From Alphaproteobacteria bacterium casp-alpha6 (GTDB lineage: Bacteria; Pseudomonadota; Alphaproteobacteria; Rhodobacterales; Rhodobacteraceae): a stretch of DNA of 46,079 bases. Below are positions 16,690-25,379 of this stretch, piece by piece. Where the stretch lies: positions 1 to 46,079 of the forward strand of contig LFER01000062.1 of assembly GCA_001510135.1 (NCBI GenBank), in the 5' to 3' direction. The first letter of the stretch is position 1. The number at the start of each line of letters is the position of its first letter. The notes under the pieces are model-generated. The model was not told the origin of the DNA. It searched no databases and saw nothing but the letters and a program-made list of their open reading frames with translations. The position numbers and the translations under genes were made by a program.

Positions 16690-17031
16690 TTAAACAGGCA
16701 TCTTCATAATTTCTTGGTATGCAGACAAAGCTTTGTTGCGGACATTGAGGGTCATCTGAAAACCAATCGATGATATCTGTTGATCAACCATCACTTTGGT
16801 CAGGTCATTGTGTTTTCCAGTTTCATAGTCCACGACCGACTGTGCGGCATTTTTTTGTGCTTGGGCTACGGAATTGAGAGACTCTTGCAGACGTTTGGTA
16901 AAGCTTGCCCCCGTGATATCAGGGCCGGTCTGCCCGCCCAATTTATCTTTGATAGTCTCTGCTTTTCCCACAGCGCTTTGTTGAGACGCCGTGATGGATT
17001 GTAGATTTGCAATTCCTGAAATGGCTGACAT
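16690..17031 (-). CDS. fliE: Flagellar hook-basal body protein FliE
   Basis: FliE is the adaptor between MS ring and proximal rod. The product has 113 residues with the family signature at its C-terminus: DLTKVMVDQQISSIGFQMTL, then VRNKALSAYQEIMKMPV, an amphipathic helical end shared with rod proteins. A GGGGGG run serves as the ribosome-binding region about ten bases before ATG 17031. It begins 18 bp after the end of the enhancer-binding protein gene, so activator and basal-body genes share one transcript from the promoter at 18230-18246. Confidence 0.95.
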   Translation of the reverse strand: MSAISGIANLQSITASQQSAVGKAETIKDKLGGQTGPDITGASFTKRLQESLNSVAQAQKNAAQSVVDYETGKHNDLTKVMVDQQISSIGFQMTLNVRNKALSAYQEIMKMPV

Positions 17032-17049
17032 GGTTTGGTCCCCCCTAAA

Positions 17050-18204
17050 TTATGCCTGAGCGACCATGGCTGGCACCGCTTCGGGTTCTGCCATGGCTCG
17101 GTCAATCATTATGTCTTCTGCAAGGATACGTGATCCGCTTTTCAAAACGGTCGCTCGCTGAATGACGTTTTCCAATTCGCGCACATTCCCAGGCCAGGCA
17201 TAATCACGTAGAATTTTGAGTGCGTCTCCAGAAATGACAGGAAAATCAGTAAGATCACTGTGATGACGCACCAACAATTCAGCTGCAATCGGAATGATGT
17301 CTTCGGGACGATCATTCAGAGCATAGGTTGCCAGTGGGAAGACATTCAAACGAAAATAAAGATCTTCGCGGAACCGGCCTTGGCGAATTTCCAAAGGAAT
17401 GTTCCGGTTAGACGTCGCAAGTGTCCGCACATCGACTGGAATTGCAGCTGATGCGCCAAGTGGAACAACCGACTTTTCTTGCAGAACACGAAGTAATTTC
17501 GCCTGCAGCGGCATCGACATTTCGGATACTTCGTCTAAAAGCAGCGTGCCGCCATCTGCAGCTTTAAAGATACCATCACTCGCTGTGGAGGCTCCGGTAA
17601 AGGCCCCTTTCTTGTGACCAAACAACAAAGCTTCGAGCATGTTTTCCGGAATGGCCGCACAGTTAATGGCAACGAATGGACGTTCGCGTCTGGGAGAGTT
17701 TTTATGGATATACTGCGCCAATACTTCTTTGCCGCTGCCAGTGGGGCCGTTGACAAACACATTCACATTAGATTTGGAAACTTTGCGCGCCAAAGTCAGC
17801 AGATCAACCGATAAACGGTCTGCTGCGATCGTACTTTGGCCTTCGGTAATAAAGCTCACCGCCAAGTTCAGTAAGAACTGCAGTTCAAGCGGATGGTCTG
17901 TTTTGGGGAGAGACAACCTCAAAAGGGCTGCATTCATTGATCTCTCGACAGAAAAAGTCTTTGCGTTTTCTTCAATGATGGCCAAAGACTTTGCGCCACG
18001 CTTTTTCACCAGCTCAACAACATTTTTAAGCCCCCCCATCTCTTTTTCGAAGGCAGCGCTTAAAATTGCTTTTACCTTTGGGCCGGCAGGATCGCGGGAG
18101 GCCTGTTTGTCCAAATGTTCTACAGTGACACATTGCGCGTTCTGAAGAATGGTTGAAATAGATGCTGCAGCTTCAAAGCTGGTGAGCTGAATTGCGTAAA
18201 GCAT
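17050..18204 (-). CDS. Flagellar sigma-54 enhancer-binding protein (FleQ/FleT family) without HTH
   Basis: The product has 384 residues. Residues 1-130 form an N-terminal region with no phosphorylatable receiver signature that I can see. The AAA+ domain follows: Walker A GPTGSGKE at 153-160, the sigma-54-contact loop GAFTGA at 200-205, Walker B LLLDEV at 221-226 and the arginine-finger region RFREDLYFRLN at about 277-287. The protein ends about 40 residues after WPGNVRELENVIQRA, where a Fis-type HTH would normally follow; there is none, and fliE begins 18 bp downstream. It should therefore activate sigma-54 but not bind an enhancer alone. It has a strong ribosome-binding site (AAGGAGAG). It is the head of the fliE operon, preceded by a -24/-12 promoter. 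Which of the R. sphaeroides names FleQ or FleT applies is not settled here. Confidence 0.92.
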   Translation of the reverse strand: MLYAIQLTSFEAAASISTILQNAQCVTVEHLDKQASRDPAGPKVKAILSAAFEKEMGGLKNVVELVKKRGAKSLAIIEENAKTFSVERSMNAALLRLSLPKTDHPLELQFLLNLAVSFITEGQSTIAADRLSVDLLTLARKVSKSNVNVFVNGPTGSGKEVLAQYIHKNSPRRERPFVAINCAAIPENMLEALLFGHKKGAFTGASTASDGIFKAADGGTLLLDEVSEMSMPLQAKLLRVLQEKSVVPLGASAAIPVDVRTLATSNRNIPLEIRQGRFREDLYFRLNVFPLATYALNDRPEDIIPIAAELLVRHHSDLTDFPVISGDALKILRDYAWPGNVRELENVIQRATVLKSGSRILAEDIMIDRAMAEPEAVPAMVAQA

Positions 18205-18229
18205 TGTGTCTCTCCTTCATGATCAAAGA

Positions 18230-18246
18230 GGCAAAATGCATGCCAA
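18230..18246 (-). promoter_or_regulatory. Sigma-54 (-24/-12) promoter for the activator-fliE operon
   Basis: The - strand reads TTGGCATGCATTTTGCC; GG is at 18244-18243 and GC at 18232-18231, 12 bases apart as required. The predicted start is near 18219, about 15 bases before ATG 18204. It lies in the 146-bp region between the two divergent activator genes. The activator encoded first in this operon would thus be under sigma-54 control itself, which implies that the + strand activator or a feedback loop starts the cascade. Confidence 0.87.
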
Positions 18247-18350
18247 TTATGCAACGGCATGACGCTAAATATCGATTTCAAAATTATTACTCTGGCTAAT
18301 TTGTTGGAATAATGTCAAAAATACTGAAAAATCTGAGGTGACAGGAATAG

Positions 18351-19448
18351 ATGACGAATTCAAAGTTTCTGGAAAACTTGATCGCTGGATCCTCTGCAAA
18401 AATGCAAGAAGTTCGTCAACACATCGCACTCGCAGCGCCCTATCCGGTAAATGTATTGGCAATTGGACCTACAGGGTCCGGTAAAGAGCTGATCGCGAAG
18501 GGCATTCACAAACTGTCGGCACGCACAGGAAAGTTTATCGCAGTAAATACTGCAGCAATCCCTGCCGATCTGTTGGAAGCAGAACTTTTCGGCCACGAAA
18601 AAGGATCATTCACCGGTGCTGATAAAGCGCGAAAAGGAAAGGTCGAAGAAGCCGCAAATGGCACCCTATTCTTGGACGAAATTGGAGACATGCCTTTTTC
18701 GCTGCAGGCAAAACTTTTACGCGTCTTAGAAACCAAAACTGTCCAAAAAATTGGGTCTGAAAAATCGATCCCCGTTGATTTCCGTCTGGTTTGCGCGACC
18801 CACACAGATATTGGTGAATTGGCACGGCAAGGCAAATTCAGAGCCGATTTGCTCTATCGGATCGCGGTTTATACTATCGAAAATCCACCATTGGCTGAAC
18901 GCACCGAAGATCTGGAAGAGCTGATCACCGTTCTATCCATGCGCCTGAAAAAGACCGAAACAAAAATTAAGCCCGCCACCTTCGACGCAGAAGCGTTGGG
19001 ATTTTTGCGGGCCTATACCTGGCCGGGAAATATTCGCGAACTCGCCAATTTTTTGCAAAAATGTTCGGTACTTTTTAGCGGTCAGACGCTTGGCATAGAA
19101 GAAATAAGACCCTTAATGCCCAACTTTGAAACCGGAGAACCGACAGAGATAACTCAGGCCAGTCTTTGGGACGATCCGACAGAGCGCTCTTCATCCGAAG
19201 AGGATTTATTGGGCTCAAACAAGATAGAATCGAATGAATCCATAGACTTCATCGATTATTTTTCCAGAAATCAGCCCTTGAACCTGCGCCAGTTTCTATC
19301 CGATATCGAAGAAAAACTTGTCACTACGGCACTGCAGCAATCTGACGGAAGCGTAGAAGTCGCAGCACAAAAACTGGGCCTGTCGTCTGAAGATTTACTG
19401 GATAAAATAAAGCTTTATGCGGTGATGAACCGTTCGCTTATGAAATAA
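18351..19448 (+). CDS. Flagellar sigma-54 enhancer-binding protein (FleQ/FleT family) with HTH, no N-terminal domain
   Basis: The product has 365 residues. The AAA+ domain starts almost at once: Walker A GPTGSGKE at 39-46, GSFTGA at 85-90 (Ser replaces the usual Ala of GAFTGA), Walker B LFLDEI at 106-111, and [15 protein letters not shown] at about 224-238. There is no receiver or other regulatory domain; an in-frame TAG directly precedes the ATG. After an acidic linker (about 255-300), residues about 311-357 ([13 protein letters not shown] ... [21 protein letters not shown]) form a Fis-type HTH, with a rather divergent recognition helix. It is divergent from the HTH-less activator, which supports a hetero-oligomer in which this subunit supplies DNA binding. 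Confidence 0.92.
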   Translation: MTNSKFLENLIAGSSAKMQEVRQHIALAAPYPVNVLAIGPTGSGKELIAKGIHKLSARTGKFIAVNTAAIPADLLEAELFGHEKGSFTGADKARKGKVEEAANGTLFLDEIGDMPFSLQAKLLRVLETKTVQKIGSEKSIPVDFRLVCATHTDIGELARQGKFRADLLYRIAVYTIENPPLAERTEDLEELITVLSMRLKKTETKIKPATFDAEALGFLRAYTWPGNIRELANFLQKCSVLFSGQTLGIEEIRPLMPNFETGEPTEITQASLWDDPTERSSSEEDLLGSNKIESNESIDFIDYFSRNQPLNLRQFLSDIEEKLVTTALQQSDGSVEVAAQKLGLSSEDLLDKIKLYAVMNRSLMK

Positions 19449-19466
19449 AATCGATATTCAGTGAAC

Positions 19467-19652
19467 TCAGCTATGCAGTTTATCGGAAAAATCTTTATGG
19501 ATCATTTTGCAATCGCAATAAGGACATTCGACCCATCCTGTGTCAGAAGGAATTTGTAACCAGACGCGCGGGTGGCCAAGCGCGCCTTCTCCTCCGTCAC
19601 ATGCAACTCGATAGCTTTCCACGATTTTCGTTTCAGGCACCGCAGTCGTCAT
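19467..19652 (-). CDS. Small zinc-finger protein, CHCC (NDUFS6-like) type
   Basis: The product has 61 residues with ligands Cys18, His27, Cys43 and Cys46 in the pattern C-x8-H-x15-C-x2-C, and the family words ACDGG, GHPRVWL and ECPYCDC. The same fold occurs in the NDUFS6 subunit of mitochondrial complex I; in alphaproteobacteria the small free-standing protein is widespread and is thought to correspond to that subunit. I chose ATG 19652 over ATG 19658 because AGGA lies seven bases upstream of the former and only one base from the latter. The gene is convergent with the preceding activator gene and marks the end of the flagellar island. Confidence 0.88.
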   Translation of the reverse strand: MTTAVPETKIVESYRVACDGGEGALGHPRVWLQIPSDTGWVECPYCDCKMIHKDFSDKLHS

Positions 19653-19762
19653 ATCCATTTCCTTTTTAGATCAAATCGTGAGCCTGCTTATGCTGAAACT
19701 TCTAAACACACGCAAGCAGATAGCCGCAATCATATGCAATAATTTTGCACAAATTAAGAGCA

Positions 19763-20143
19763 TTACGTTTTAACAAGCATCCGCCCCAGCCTGCGACCGC
19801 CAAGAATATGGACGTGCAGGTGCGGCACATCTTGAAGCCCGTCTTCTCCTGTATTGGCTATGGCGCGAAACCCATTACCTTCACTGCTCGGCTGAACACC
19901 CGTTATCTTACAAACTTCACCAATAGCCCGATTGAAATCAACAATTTCGGCATCGCTGGCCTTTTGGGTAAAATGATCAAGGCTCACGTATGGCCCCTTA
20001 GGAATAACCAAAATATGCACAGGAGCCTGTGGGTCGATATCCTCAAAGGCAAGGCTATGCTCGGTTTCCAAAACCGTCTTATTTGGGATTTCCCTGCGAA
20101 GGATTTTCGCAAAAACATTGTTGGTGTCGTAACTGTATCCCAT
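19763..20143 (-). CDS. HIT-family nucleotide hydrolase (HinT-like)
   Basis: The product has 126 residues from ATG 20143 (MGYSYDTNNVF). The histidine-triad motif HLHVH is near residue 112 (DVPHLHVHILGGR), and the N-terminal FAKILRREIPNKTV is typical of bacterial HinT, which hydrolyses AMP-amides such as AMP-lysine. I chose ATG 20143 because GAGGA lies five bases upstream; an in-frame TTG at 20155 overlaps the end of the neighbouring pseudogene. It probably was co-transcribed with that glycosyltransferase, 8 bp away. Confidence 0.93.
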   Translation of the reverse strand: MGYSYDTNNVFAKILRREIPNKTVLETEHSLAFEDIDPQAPVHILVIPKGPYVSLDHFTQKASDAEIVDFNRAIGEVCKITGVQPSSEGNGFRAIANTGEDGLQDVPHLHVHILGGRRLGRMLVKT

Positions 20144-20151
20144 GTTTGTCC

Positions 20152-21729
20152 TCAATCTGCAAAAAGCCAGTCTTGTTCCATAATGGCCGTTGCTGTTTCT
20201 TCGTCAAGCTCACAAAACAACTTGATCTGATCACTGTTCTTTTTCAGATTACCCTGTTCGGTGATCCGAAAGAAATTGTCAAAACCCGCGTCAATGATCC
20301 TTTCGCTTTGATGATACAATTCATTTCGAATACTGGGAAGCAGCGCACTGATTGCCTCAGCTGGCGTTGTGTCTGAGATAAGGTTCACACGTTTAGCATG
20401 ACCCAAAATATAATCATCATCCATGAGGCAAATGATTTCCAAGACCCGCGTCACAGCAATATAGGAACAAAAATCCTGCAATATGTCAAAATCACCCGGG
20501 TCGAGCCAGAGAAGTAATCTATCTGTCTTGTAGTATTCAAAAAGCATCCGAACGAGGGAGCGGCGATGGCGCGATTTTTTCTCTTCACTCGATAATATCC
20601 CCCCCAAATCAGGAATATTCTCATAAGTTTCATTAAAAATGTATTCCAACAAAGGTCCATCAATATGAGGCCCAAACTGGTTCACAAACCTTTTTGCCAC
20701 ATGCCATTTTTTACAAACAACCAAGTACAACATACGATCGCGCCCAATGGATCCTTCAGTTTCCCAAAATCTGCGGGCATACCGTTGTCCTACCCTACCG
20801 CGCTGAGTAAGGAATTGATAAAGGCTTTTTCCTTGCATCGACACATTAAAGTCGGTTTGTGCACTCGAATAAAGCTCTCCGAGACGCGCCTTAAGCTCAT
20901 GCGCTCCTGAACTAATTTTGCGTGCAAATAAATAATCCTGCTCAATCAGAAAATCGTAATGATCGTTATAAAATGCTGCTGGCATCCCATAATCAGAAAA
21001 AACCAAAAACGTCAGAGTACGCGTGCGGATTTGATTATCTGGAATCAAATGGCGCACCAGTGTTTGAAAAAAGGTCTCATCGGGGATCCATGTGGTTTTA
21101 AAAAAATTCACCACATCACGCCGCCGTTTGATAAATTCCATGATGGATTCGACGGTGCGCCGCCGCAAGCACCACCATTGACTGCCAATTTGCACCTGAA
21201 TATCGTTTGGAACTTCTCGACTTAGACCAAAGCGGCGCTGCAAATTCAAACTGGTATAAAACAGCCATTTCTGAGTCCGTTCATTGAAGAAATGCCGATA
21301 ATGCAATCGGTCTTCCTTCATTCCAGTCTTAATCCAGTCACTTTCAAAAAAATCAAAGCTCTCTATGTAATCGACATCACTATTGTCCAAAAAATTTCTC
21401 ATATATCCATATGACTTTATGGACATACAGTCCCCTGAAACCATGTAAAAATGCGAAGCCTTTGGAAAACTGTCCAACGCTGCTTTGATGGCATTTAGCG
21501 TTGCTTGGACCAGCTAGCATTCCGCCCAGCCGCATTTAACGCGTTTCTTTGCGTATGTTACGTTTGGATTATCTTTCAGAGCGGATCTAATGTGTTGAAA
21601 ATCACCGTATTTTGAACCTGCATCAAAATGAATGGACACAAAATCCCCGACAGCCGTCAACCGATTGGCCTGAGCAATGATAGCCTCCGGATCTTTGTGA
21701 CATAATTATATGAACGCAATTTTAGCCAC
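20152..21729 (-). pseudogene. Core-2/I-branching-type glycosyltransferase (DUF5928-like), two in-frame stops
   Basis: From GTG 21729 the reading frame encodes AKIAFI, a TAA at codon 8 (21708-21706), LCHKDPEAIIAQANRLTAV and onward, a TAG at codon 72 (21516-21514), then 453 further codons open to TGA 20152-20154. The parts join without a frame change, and the joined protein of about 525 residues has the Core-2/I-branching glycosyltransferase domain (FVSIHFDAGS, HFYMVSGDCMSI, FFESDWIKTG, IGSQWWCLRRRTV, TWIPDETFFQTLVRHL) plus a C-terminal part like the Rhodobacterales DUF5928 extension. The longest remaining open stretch starts at a poor TTG (21477). The TAG probably replaced a Ser codon (TCG), the TAA a Tyr or Leu codon. 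The family transfers GlcNAc-type sugars, so loss would alter a surface polysaccharide. Sequencing error is a less likely alternative because there are two separate sites. Confidence 0.85.
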
Positions 21730-21859
21730 AGATTCTCCCGCATTTTAACCTCACGCATCCTAGACGTGCTAAATGTCCACATTTATCTAACATGCAATCA
21801 CTTTCAACCTTGAATTTTCTGCGCTATACGACAACAAAGTCTAAAAAAGGGATAAAGTA

Positions 21860-22678
21860 ATGGGATTTCCTGGCACGTGGATGACCGAAAGCGAAAGCGT
21901 GGTTTATCGCGTTGTACCCGAATGCGCATGTTCAAGCATTGGTCAAATCATGTTTTATTCAGATCATGGCGTATTCTTTGCTGGTGATATCCATGACGCG
22001 CAGGATGGCATGCATAAATGGGCCATGGCACACAGCCAGCACAAGATATCTGAAAACGTAAGACACCACCGAAGCTTCGCATTTACATGCGTACGAAACC
22101 CTTACACGCGCATTCTATCGTCCTTTTTTGACAAAATCTGTGGCATTCAGAGAAACGGTAACCGTTATCGGGGAAATTTGGTCCCGATGTTGGTTCAAAA
22201 ATACGGCGTCGAAGTGGGCGGTGAGGATGGAAAAGAAAACTTTGATCAAATCAAATCTTTTCGTCGTTTTCTTCTTTTTGCCCGTGATACCATTAAATTT
22301 CGTAAACCGATGGAACCAGATATTCACTGGTCGGCAATGTCAGGCCATATCTCTACTTTCGTTGTAAATGGTGGGCAATACGACAAAATTTTCTGGACCG
22401 AACAATTTAACGAAGGCATGCAATCCGTTCTGGATTCAATCCAAACAAAACATGCTATAAATCTGGAAGAAATCCCCCGTTTCAACGAGTCAGAAGGCCA
22501 TGGACCAAAGCGGGCCCATCCAGTTGAAGATTACTTTGATGATCTTTCCATGCATCTGATGTATGAAATTTATCATCGTGATTTTGACCTCTTCAAATAT
22601 GATTTCCACAACCCGGCGAATAAATTCCCGATCAGTGAAATCGACCTTGATGAAGTCCACGCAAAACTTGGTGACTGA
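21860..22678 (+). CDS. Sulfotransferase family 2 protein
   Basis: The product has 272 residues. The N-terminal VVPECACSSIGQIMF is the 5'-phosphosulfate loop (family form PKxGCTSI, here PECACSSI), and CVRNPYTRILSSFFDKI at about 77-93 is the 3'-phosphate-binding segment. The family transfers sulfate from PAPS to sugars or polysaccharides. It is divergent from the broken glycosyltransferase; the two often occur together in Rhodobacterales and may act on the same surface glycan. The gene itself is intact, with AAGGG upstream of ATG 21860. The change of Lys to Glu in the phosphosulfate loop is notable, though related bacterial members vary here. Confidence 0.87.
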   Translation: MGFPGTWMTESESVVYRVVPECACSSIGQIMFYSDHGVFFAGDIHDAQDGMHKWAMAHSQHKISENVRHHRSFAFTCVRNPYTRILSSFFDKICGIQRNGNRYRGNLVPMLVQKYGVEVGGEDGKENFDQIKSFRRFLLFARDTIKFRKPMEPDIHWSAMSGHISTFVVNGGQYDKIFWTEQFNEGMQSVLDSIQTKHAINLEEIPRFNESEGHGPKRAHPVEDYFDDLSMHLMYEIYHRDFDLFKYDFHNPANKFPISEIDLDEVHAKLGD

Positions 22679-22701
22679 CCCCGTTTCGCGCCGCTAACCG
22701 G

Positions 22702-23691
22702 TTAAACAAGGCCTGCTTTGGCGAAAAGGGCGGACACATCTTCTTGAGGGCGCGGGCCAATATGGGCAATCACCTCTGCTGCGGCGATATTGCCCATGGC
22801 ACAACAGCTATCTATATCACGCTCATTCACGAGCCCGAAAAGAAACCCTGCTGCAAACTGATCCCCTGCCCCCGTCGCATCGACGGGAACAACAGGAGTA
22901 ACAGCATGATCTGTACGCTGTCCATCGCAGATGACGGAAACGCCTTCCTTGCCTCGCGTACAGATGACCAGATTGCAAATTTCCGAGGTTTTGGCGATGG
23001 CCGCGTCCAGATCATCTGTTTCAAACAGCGACTTGATCTCATCTTCATTGCCAATCACATAATCAAGGTCATGTTCGATCAGCTGCAGAAAATCTGCACG
23101 GTGACGTTCAACACAAAAAGGATCAGAAATCGCAATGCCTGCTTTTCCACCAGCGCTGCGGCAGGTTTTTGCAAGTAGTTTAAAGGCTTCCTTGCCCTTG
23201 TCTTTGTCGAACAGATACCCTTCAAGGAATACGATCTCAGCCTCTGCTGCAACCTCTAAAGACACATCTTCCGTCCCAAGTTCTGCGGAAATACCCAAAT
23301 AGGTATTCATCGAACGTTCACCATCTTCTGACACAAAAATCATAGACCGTGATGTCGGAAGTTCCCCACCGGAAACCGGTGGATTCACGAAATCAGTGCC
23401 TGTTTCTTGCATTGTATTTGCATAAAACCGCCCCAAACTATCGTCACTGACCCGTCCAATAAAGGCCGTGCGCACCCCAAGTGCGCCAAGACCGGCAAGT
23501 GTATTGGCCACAGCACCACCGGGCGCTTCAGTCCGTTTATCCATCGCACCATAAAGAAGTTCAGCGCGGTCCCGTTCAATGAGTTGCATGATGCCTTTTT
23601 CAATTCCCATTTGGTCAAGGAAAAGATCATTTGACTGGCAAATGACATCGACAATTGCATTTCCGATGCCTACAACTTGATATTTTTTCAT
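22702..23691 (-). CDS. Adenosine kinase (PfkB/ribokinase family)
   Basis: The product has 329 residues. PfkB signatures are the N-terminal GIGNAIVDVI, the GG motif region APGGAVANTLAGLGALG at about 57-73, and the ATP/anion-hole sequence DATGAGDQFAAGFL at about 270-283, whose Asp is the catalytic base. Alphaproteobacterial members of this clade are called adenosine kinase, which phosphorylates adenosine to AMP in purine salvage; a related sugar kinase cannot be excluded from sequence. The ATG overlaps the stop of the endonuclease III gene (ATGA), so the two are translationally coupled. Confidence 0.87.
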   Translation of the reverse strand: MKKYQVVGIGNAIVDVICQSNDLFLDQMGIEKGIMQLIERDRAELLYGAMDKRTEAPGGAVANTLAGLGALGVRTAFIGRVSDDSLGRFYANTMQETGTDFVNPPVSGGELPTSRSMIFVSEDGERSMNTYLGISAELGTEDVSLEVAAEAEIVFLEGYLFDKDKGKEAFKLLAKTCRSAGGKAGIAISDPFCVERHRADFLQLIEHDLDYVIGNEDEIKSLFETDDLDAAIAKTSEICNLVICTRGKEGVSVICDGQRTDHAVTPVVPVDATGAGDQFAAGFLFGLVNERDIDSCCAMGNIAAAEVIAHIGPRPQEDVSALFAKAGLV

Positions 23692-24332
23692 AACTCTTTG
23701 TCCTCAAACAAACATAAATCTCGAATGATACAGGATGCACACAATGGTTTTCGTGCCTTACAGTGGTATCGCCCGTGTAAGATCAGCCAATGGTGGGCAT
23801 GGCGTTGGAATTGGGTTGGAATGTTGTCTTCAATGGCCCGTTCCACGGCCTCAACATCTTTACCGGGTGCAATGCCAGAACGGTTCCCGACCCGAAAAAT
23901 ATGGGTATCCACAGCTTGTGCGGGATGCCCCCACCACATGTTCAAAACCACATTGGCCGTTTTGCGCCCTACCCCCGGTAAAGCTTCAAGTGCCGCGCGT
24001 GAATTGGGTACAGTACCAGCGTAGTCATCCACAAGGATCTGCGCCATTTTCATGACGTTCTTGGCTTTATTGCGGTAAAGTCCGATTGTCTTGATATGTT
24101 CAATCAATCCTTCCTCGCCAAGATCCAACATTTTTTGCGGCGTATCGACCGTTTTGAACAGCTCTTTTGTCGCCTTGTTCACCCCAACATCCGTCGCCTG
24201 CGCACTGAGCGCAACTGCAACAAGTAAAGTATATACATTGACGTGATCAAGCTCACCCTTTGGTTCCGCCTCAGCCTCCTGAAAGCGCAGGAATATCTGC
24301 TTGATCGTATGAAAATCCAACTGCTTTGCCAT
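23688..24332 (-). CDS. nth: Endonuclease III (DNA glycosylase/AP lyase)
   Basis: The enzyme removes oxidised pyrimidines in base-excision repair. The product has 214 residues from ATG 24332 (MAKQLDFHTIK). The helix-hairpin-helix LPGVGRKTANVVL carries the catalytic Lys, and VDTHIFRV carries the catalytic Asp. The C-terminus has the four-cysteine [4Fe-4S] pattern C-x6-C-x2-C-x5-C (CKARKPLCASCIIRDLC). Two upstream in-frame ATG/ATT-type starts would add 9-16 residues not seen in the family. It overlaps the adenosine kinase gene by 4 bp. Confidence 0.94.
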   Translation of the reverse strand: MAKQLDFHTIKQIFLRFQEAEAEPKGELDHVNVYTLLVAVALSAQATDVGVNKATKELFKTVDTPQKMLDLGEEGLIEHIKTIGLYRNKAKNVMKMAQILVDDYAGTVPNSRAALEALPGVGRKTANVVLNMWWGHPAQAVDTHIFRVGNRSGIAPGKDVEAVERAIEDNIPTQFQRHAHHWLILHGRYHCKARKPLCASCIIRDLCLFEDKEL

Positions 24333-24436
24333 GGATTTGCTATGCCTTCTGTTTTTCATAAGGACAAGCAAAATGCGCAAGTTTCGGGTGGCATTGTGCG
24401 CTATAGTCGCTAAACATCATCAAAAATGGAGTTTTG

Positions 24437-25294
24437 ATGACGGATTTAGAAAGTTCTTATACTTATGGTGTTCTCAAACGCGCTATCGCCGAAATTGACC
24501 GTTCAGGAGGTCAAATCGCGCTTCCGGACCTTGCGGCGCACGTGGGAATGAGCGCCCCCCATTTCCAGCGGCTATTTTCAAAATGGGTCGGCATTTCACC
24601 CAAGAAATATCAACAATATTTGACACTTGAACATTCCAAACAGTTATTAAGCGAACACCATTCCCTTTTGGATGCGGCTCTTGAGAGTGGCCTGTCCGGA
24701 ACTGCACGTCTACATGATCTTTTCATCACTTGGGAAGCCATGACGCCAGGCGAATTTGCCAAAAAGGCAAATGGTCTGACCATCAGTTACGGCTGGGTCG
24801 AAAGTCCCTTCGGAGAAGCGCTTATCATGACAACGCACAGAGGGATCTGTGGTATTTCATTTTCTGAAGAAATGGGGCGCGATACTGCTATTGCCGATAT
24901 GATGAAACGCTGGCCAAATGCAGAATTTCAAGAAGAAACAAAGCCGTCGACTTGGAACGGTATGTCAGTCTTTGACCATAAAAATCCACCCCGCCTTCAC
25001 GTGATCGGTGCGCCGTTTCAGATCAAGGTGTGGGAAGCATTAATGCGTATTCCAAGCGGGCATGTTAGCACCTATAGCGATGTTGCTTCAGCCATAGGTT
25101 CCCCGAAAGCGACACGTGCAGTTGGAACTGCAATCGGCAGAAATCCTATCAGCTGGCTGATACCCTGTCATCGTGCTTTAAGAAAGTCTGGGGAACTCGG
25201 TGGGTATCATTGGGGATTACCGATCAAAAGAACGATGCTTGCCTATGAGTCGGCGCGCAGAGACGCCACATCCAAGTTACAAAAGACGGCATAG
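24437..25294 (+). CDS. Ada-like protein: AraC-type HTH fused to methylguanine methyltransferase
   Basis: The product has 285 residues. Residues about 8-108 form an AraC-type HTH (SAPHFQRLFSKWVGISPKKYQQYL), and residues about 115-275 an O6-methylguanine-DNA methyltransferase domain with the acceptor Cys244 in IPCHRAL and the following GGYHWGLPIKR. The N-terminal zinc domain of E. coli Ada, which takes methyl groups from phosphotriesters through Cys38, is absent. Thus the methyl-phosphotriester switch is missing, and the protein is either mainly a repair enzyme or a regulator controlled in another way. GGAG lies five bases before ATG 24437; an in-frame TTG one codon upstream is less likely. Confidence 0.93.
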   Translation: MTDLESSYTYGVLKRAIAEIDRSGGQIALPDLAAHVGMSAPHFQRLFSKWVGISPKKYQQYLTLEHSKQLLSEHHSLLDAALESGLSGTARLHDLFITWEAMTPGEFAKKANGLTISYGWVESPFGEALIMTTHRGICGISFSEEMGRDTAIADMMKRWPNAEFQEETKPSTWNGMSVFDHKNPPRLHVIGAPFQIKVWEALMRIPSGHVSTYSDVASAIGSPKATRAVGTAIGRNPISWLIPCHRALRKSGELGGYHWGLPIKRTMLAYESARRDATSKLQKTA

Positions 25295-25379
25295 TTTCGC
25301 GCATAACAATTTTCCCCGTTTCGTTACTCCTGTGATGTATCATATAAGATACACAAAGTATTTATGGGATGGATTGTAG

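Noticed and set aside
18291-18306. Possible -24/-12 promoter on the + strand before the HTH-bearing activator (TGGCTAATTTGTTGG)
   Set aside because: The spacing is right, but the essential GC at -12 reads GG, so sigma-54 recognition is doubtful.
21513-21518. GCTAGC at the second nonsense codon of the glycosyltransferase, which resembles a restriction site
   Set aside because: A six-base palindrome arises by chance; with a second nonsense codon far away there is no sign of an engineered junction.
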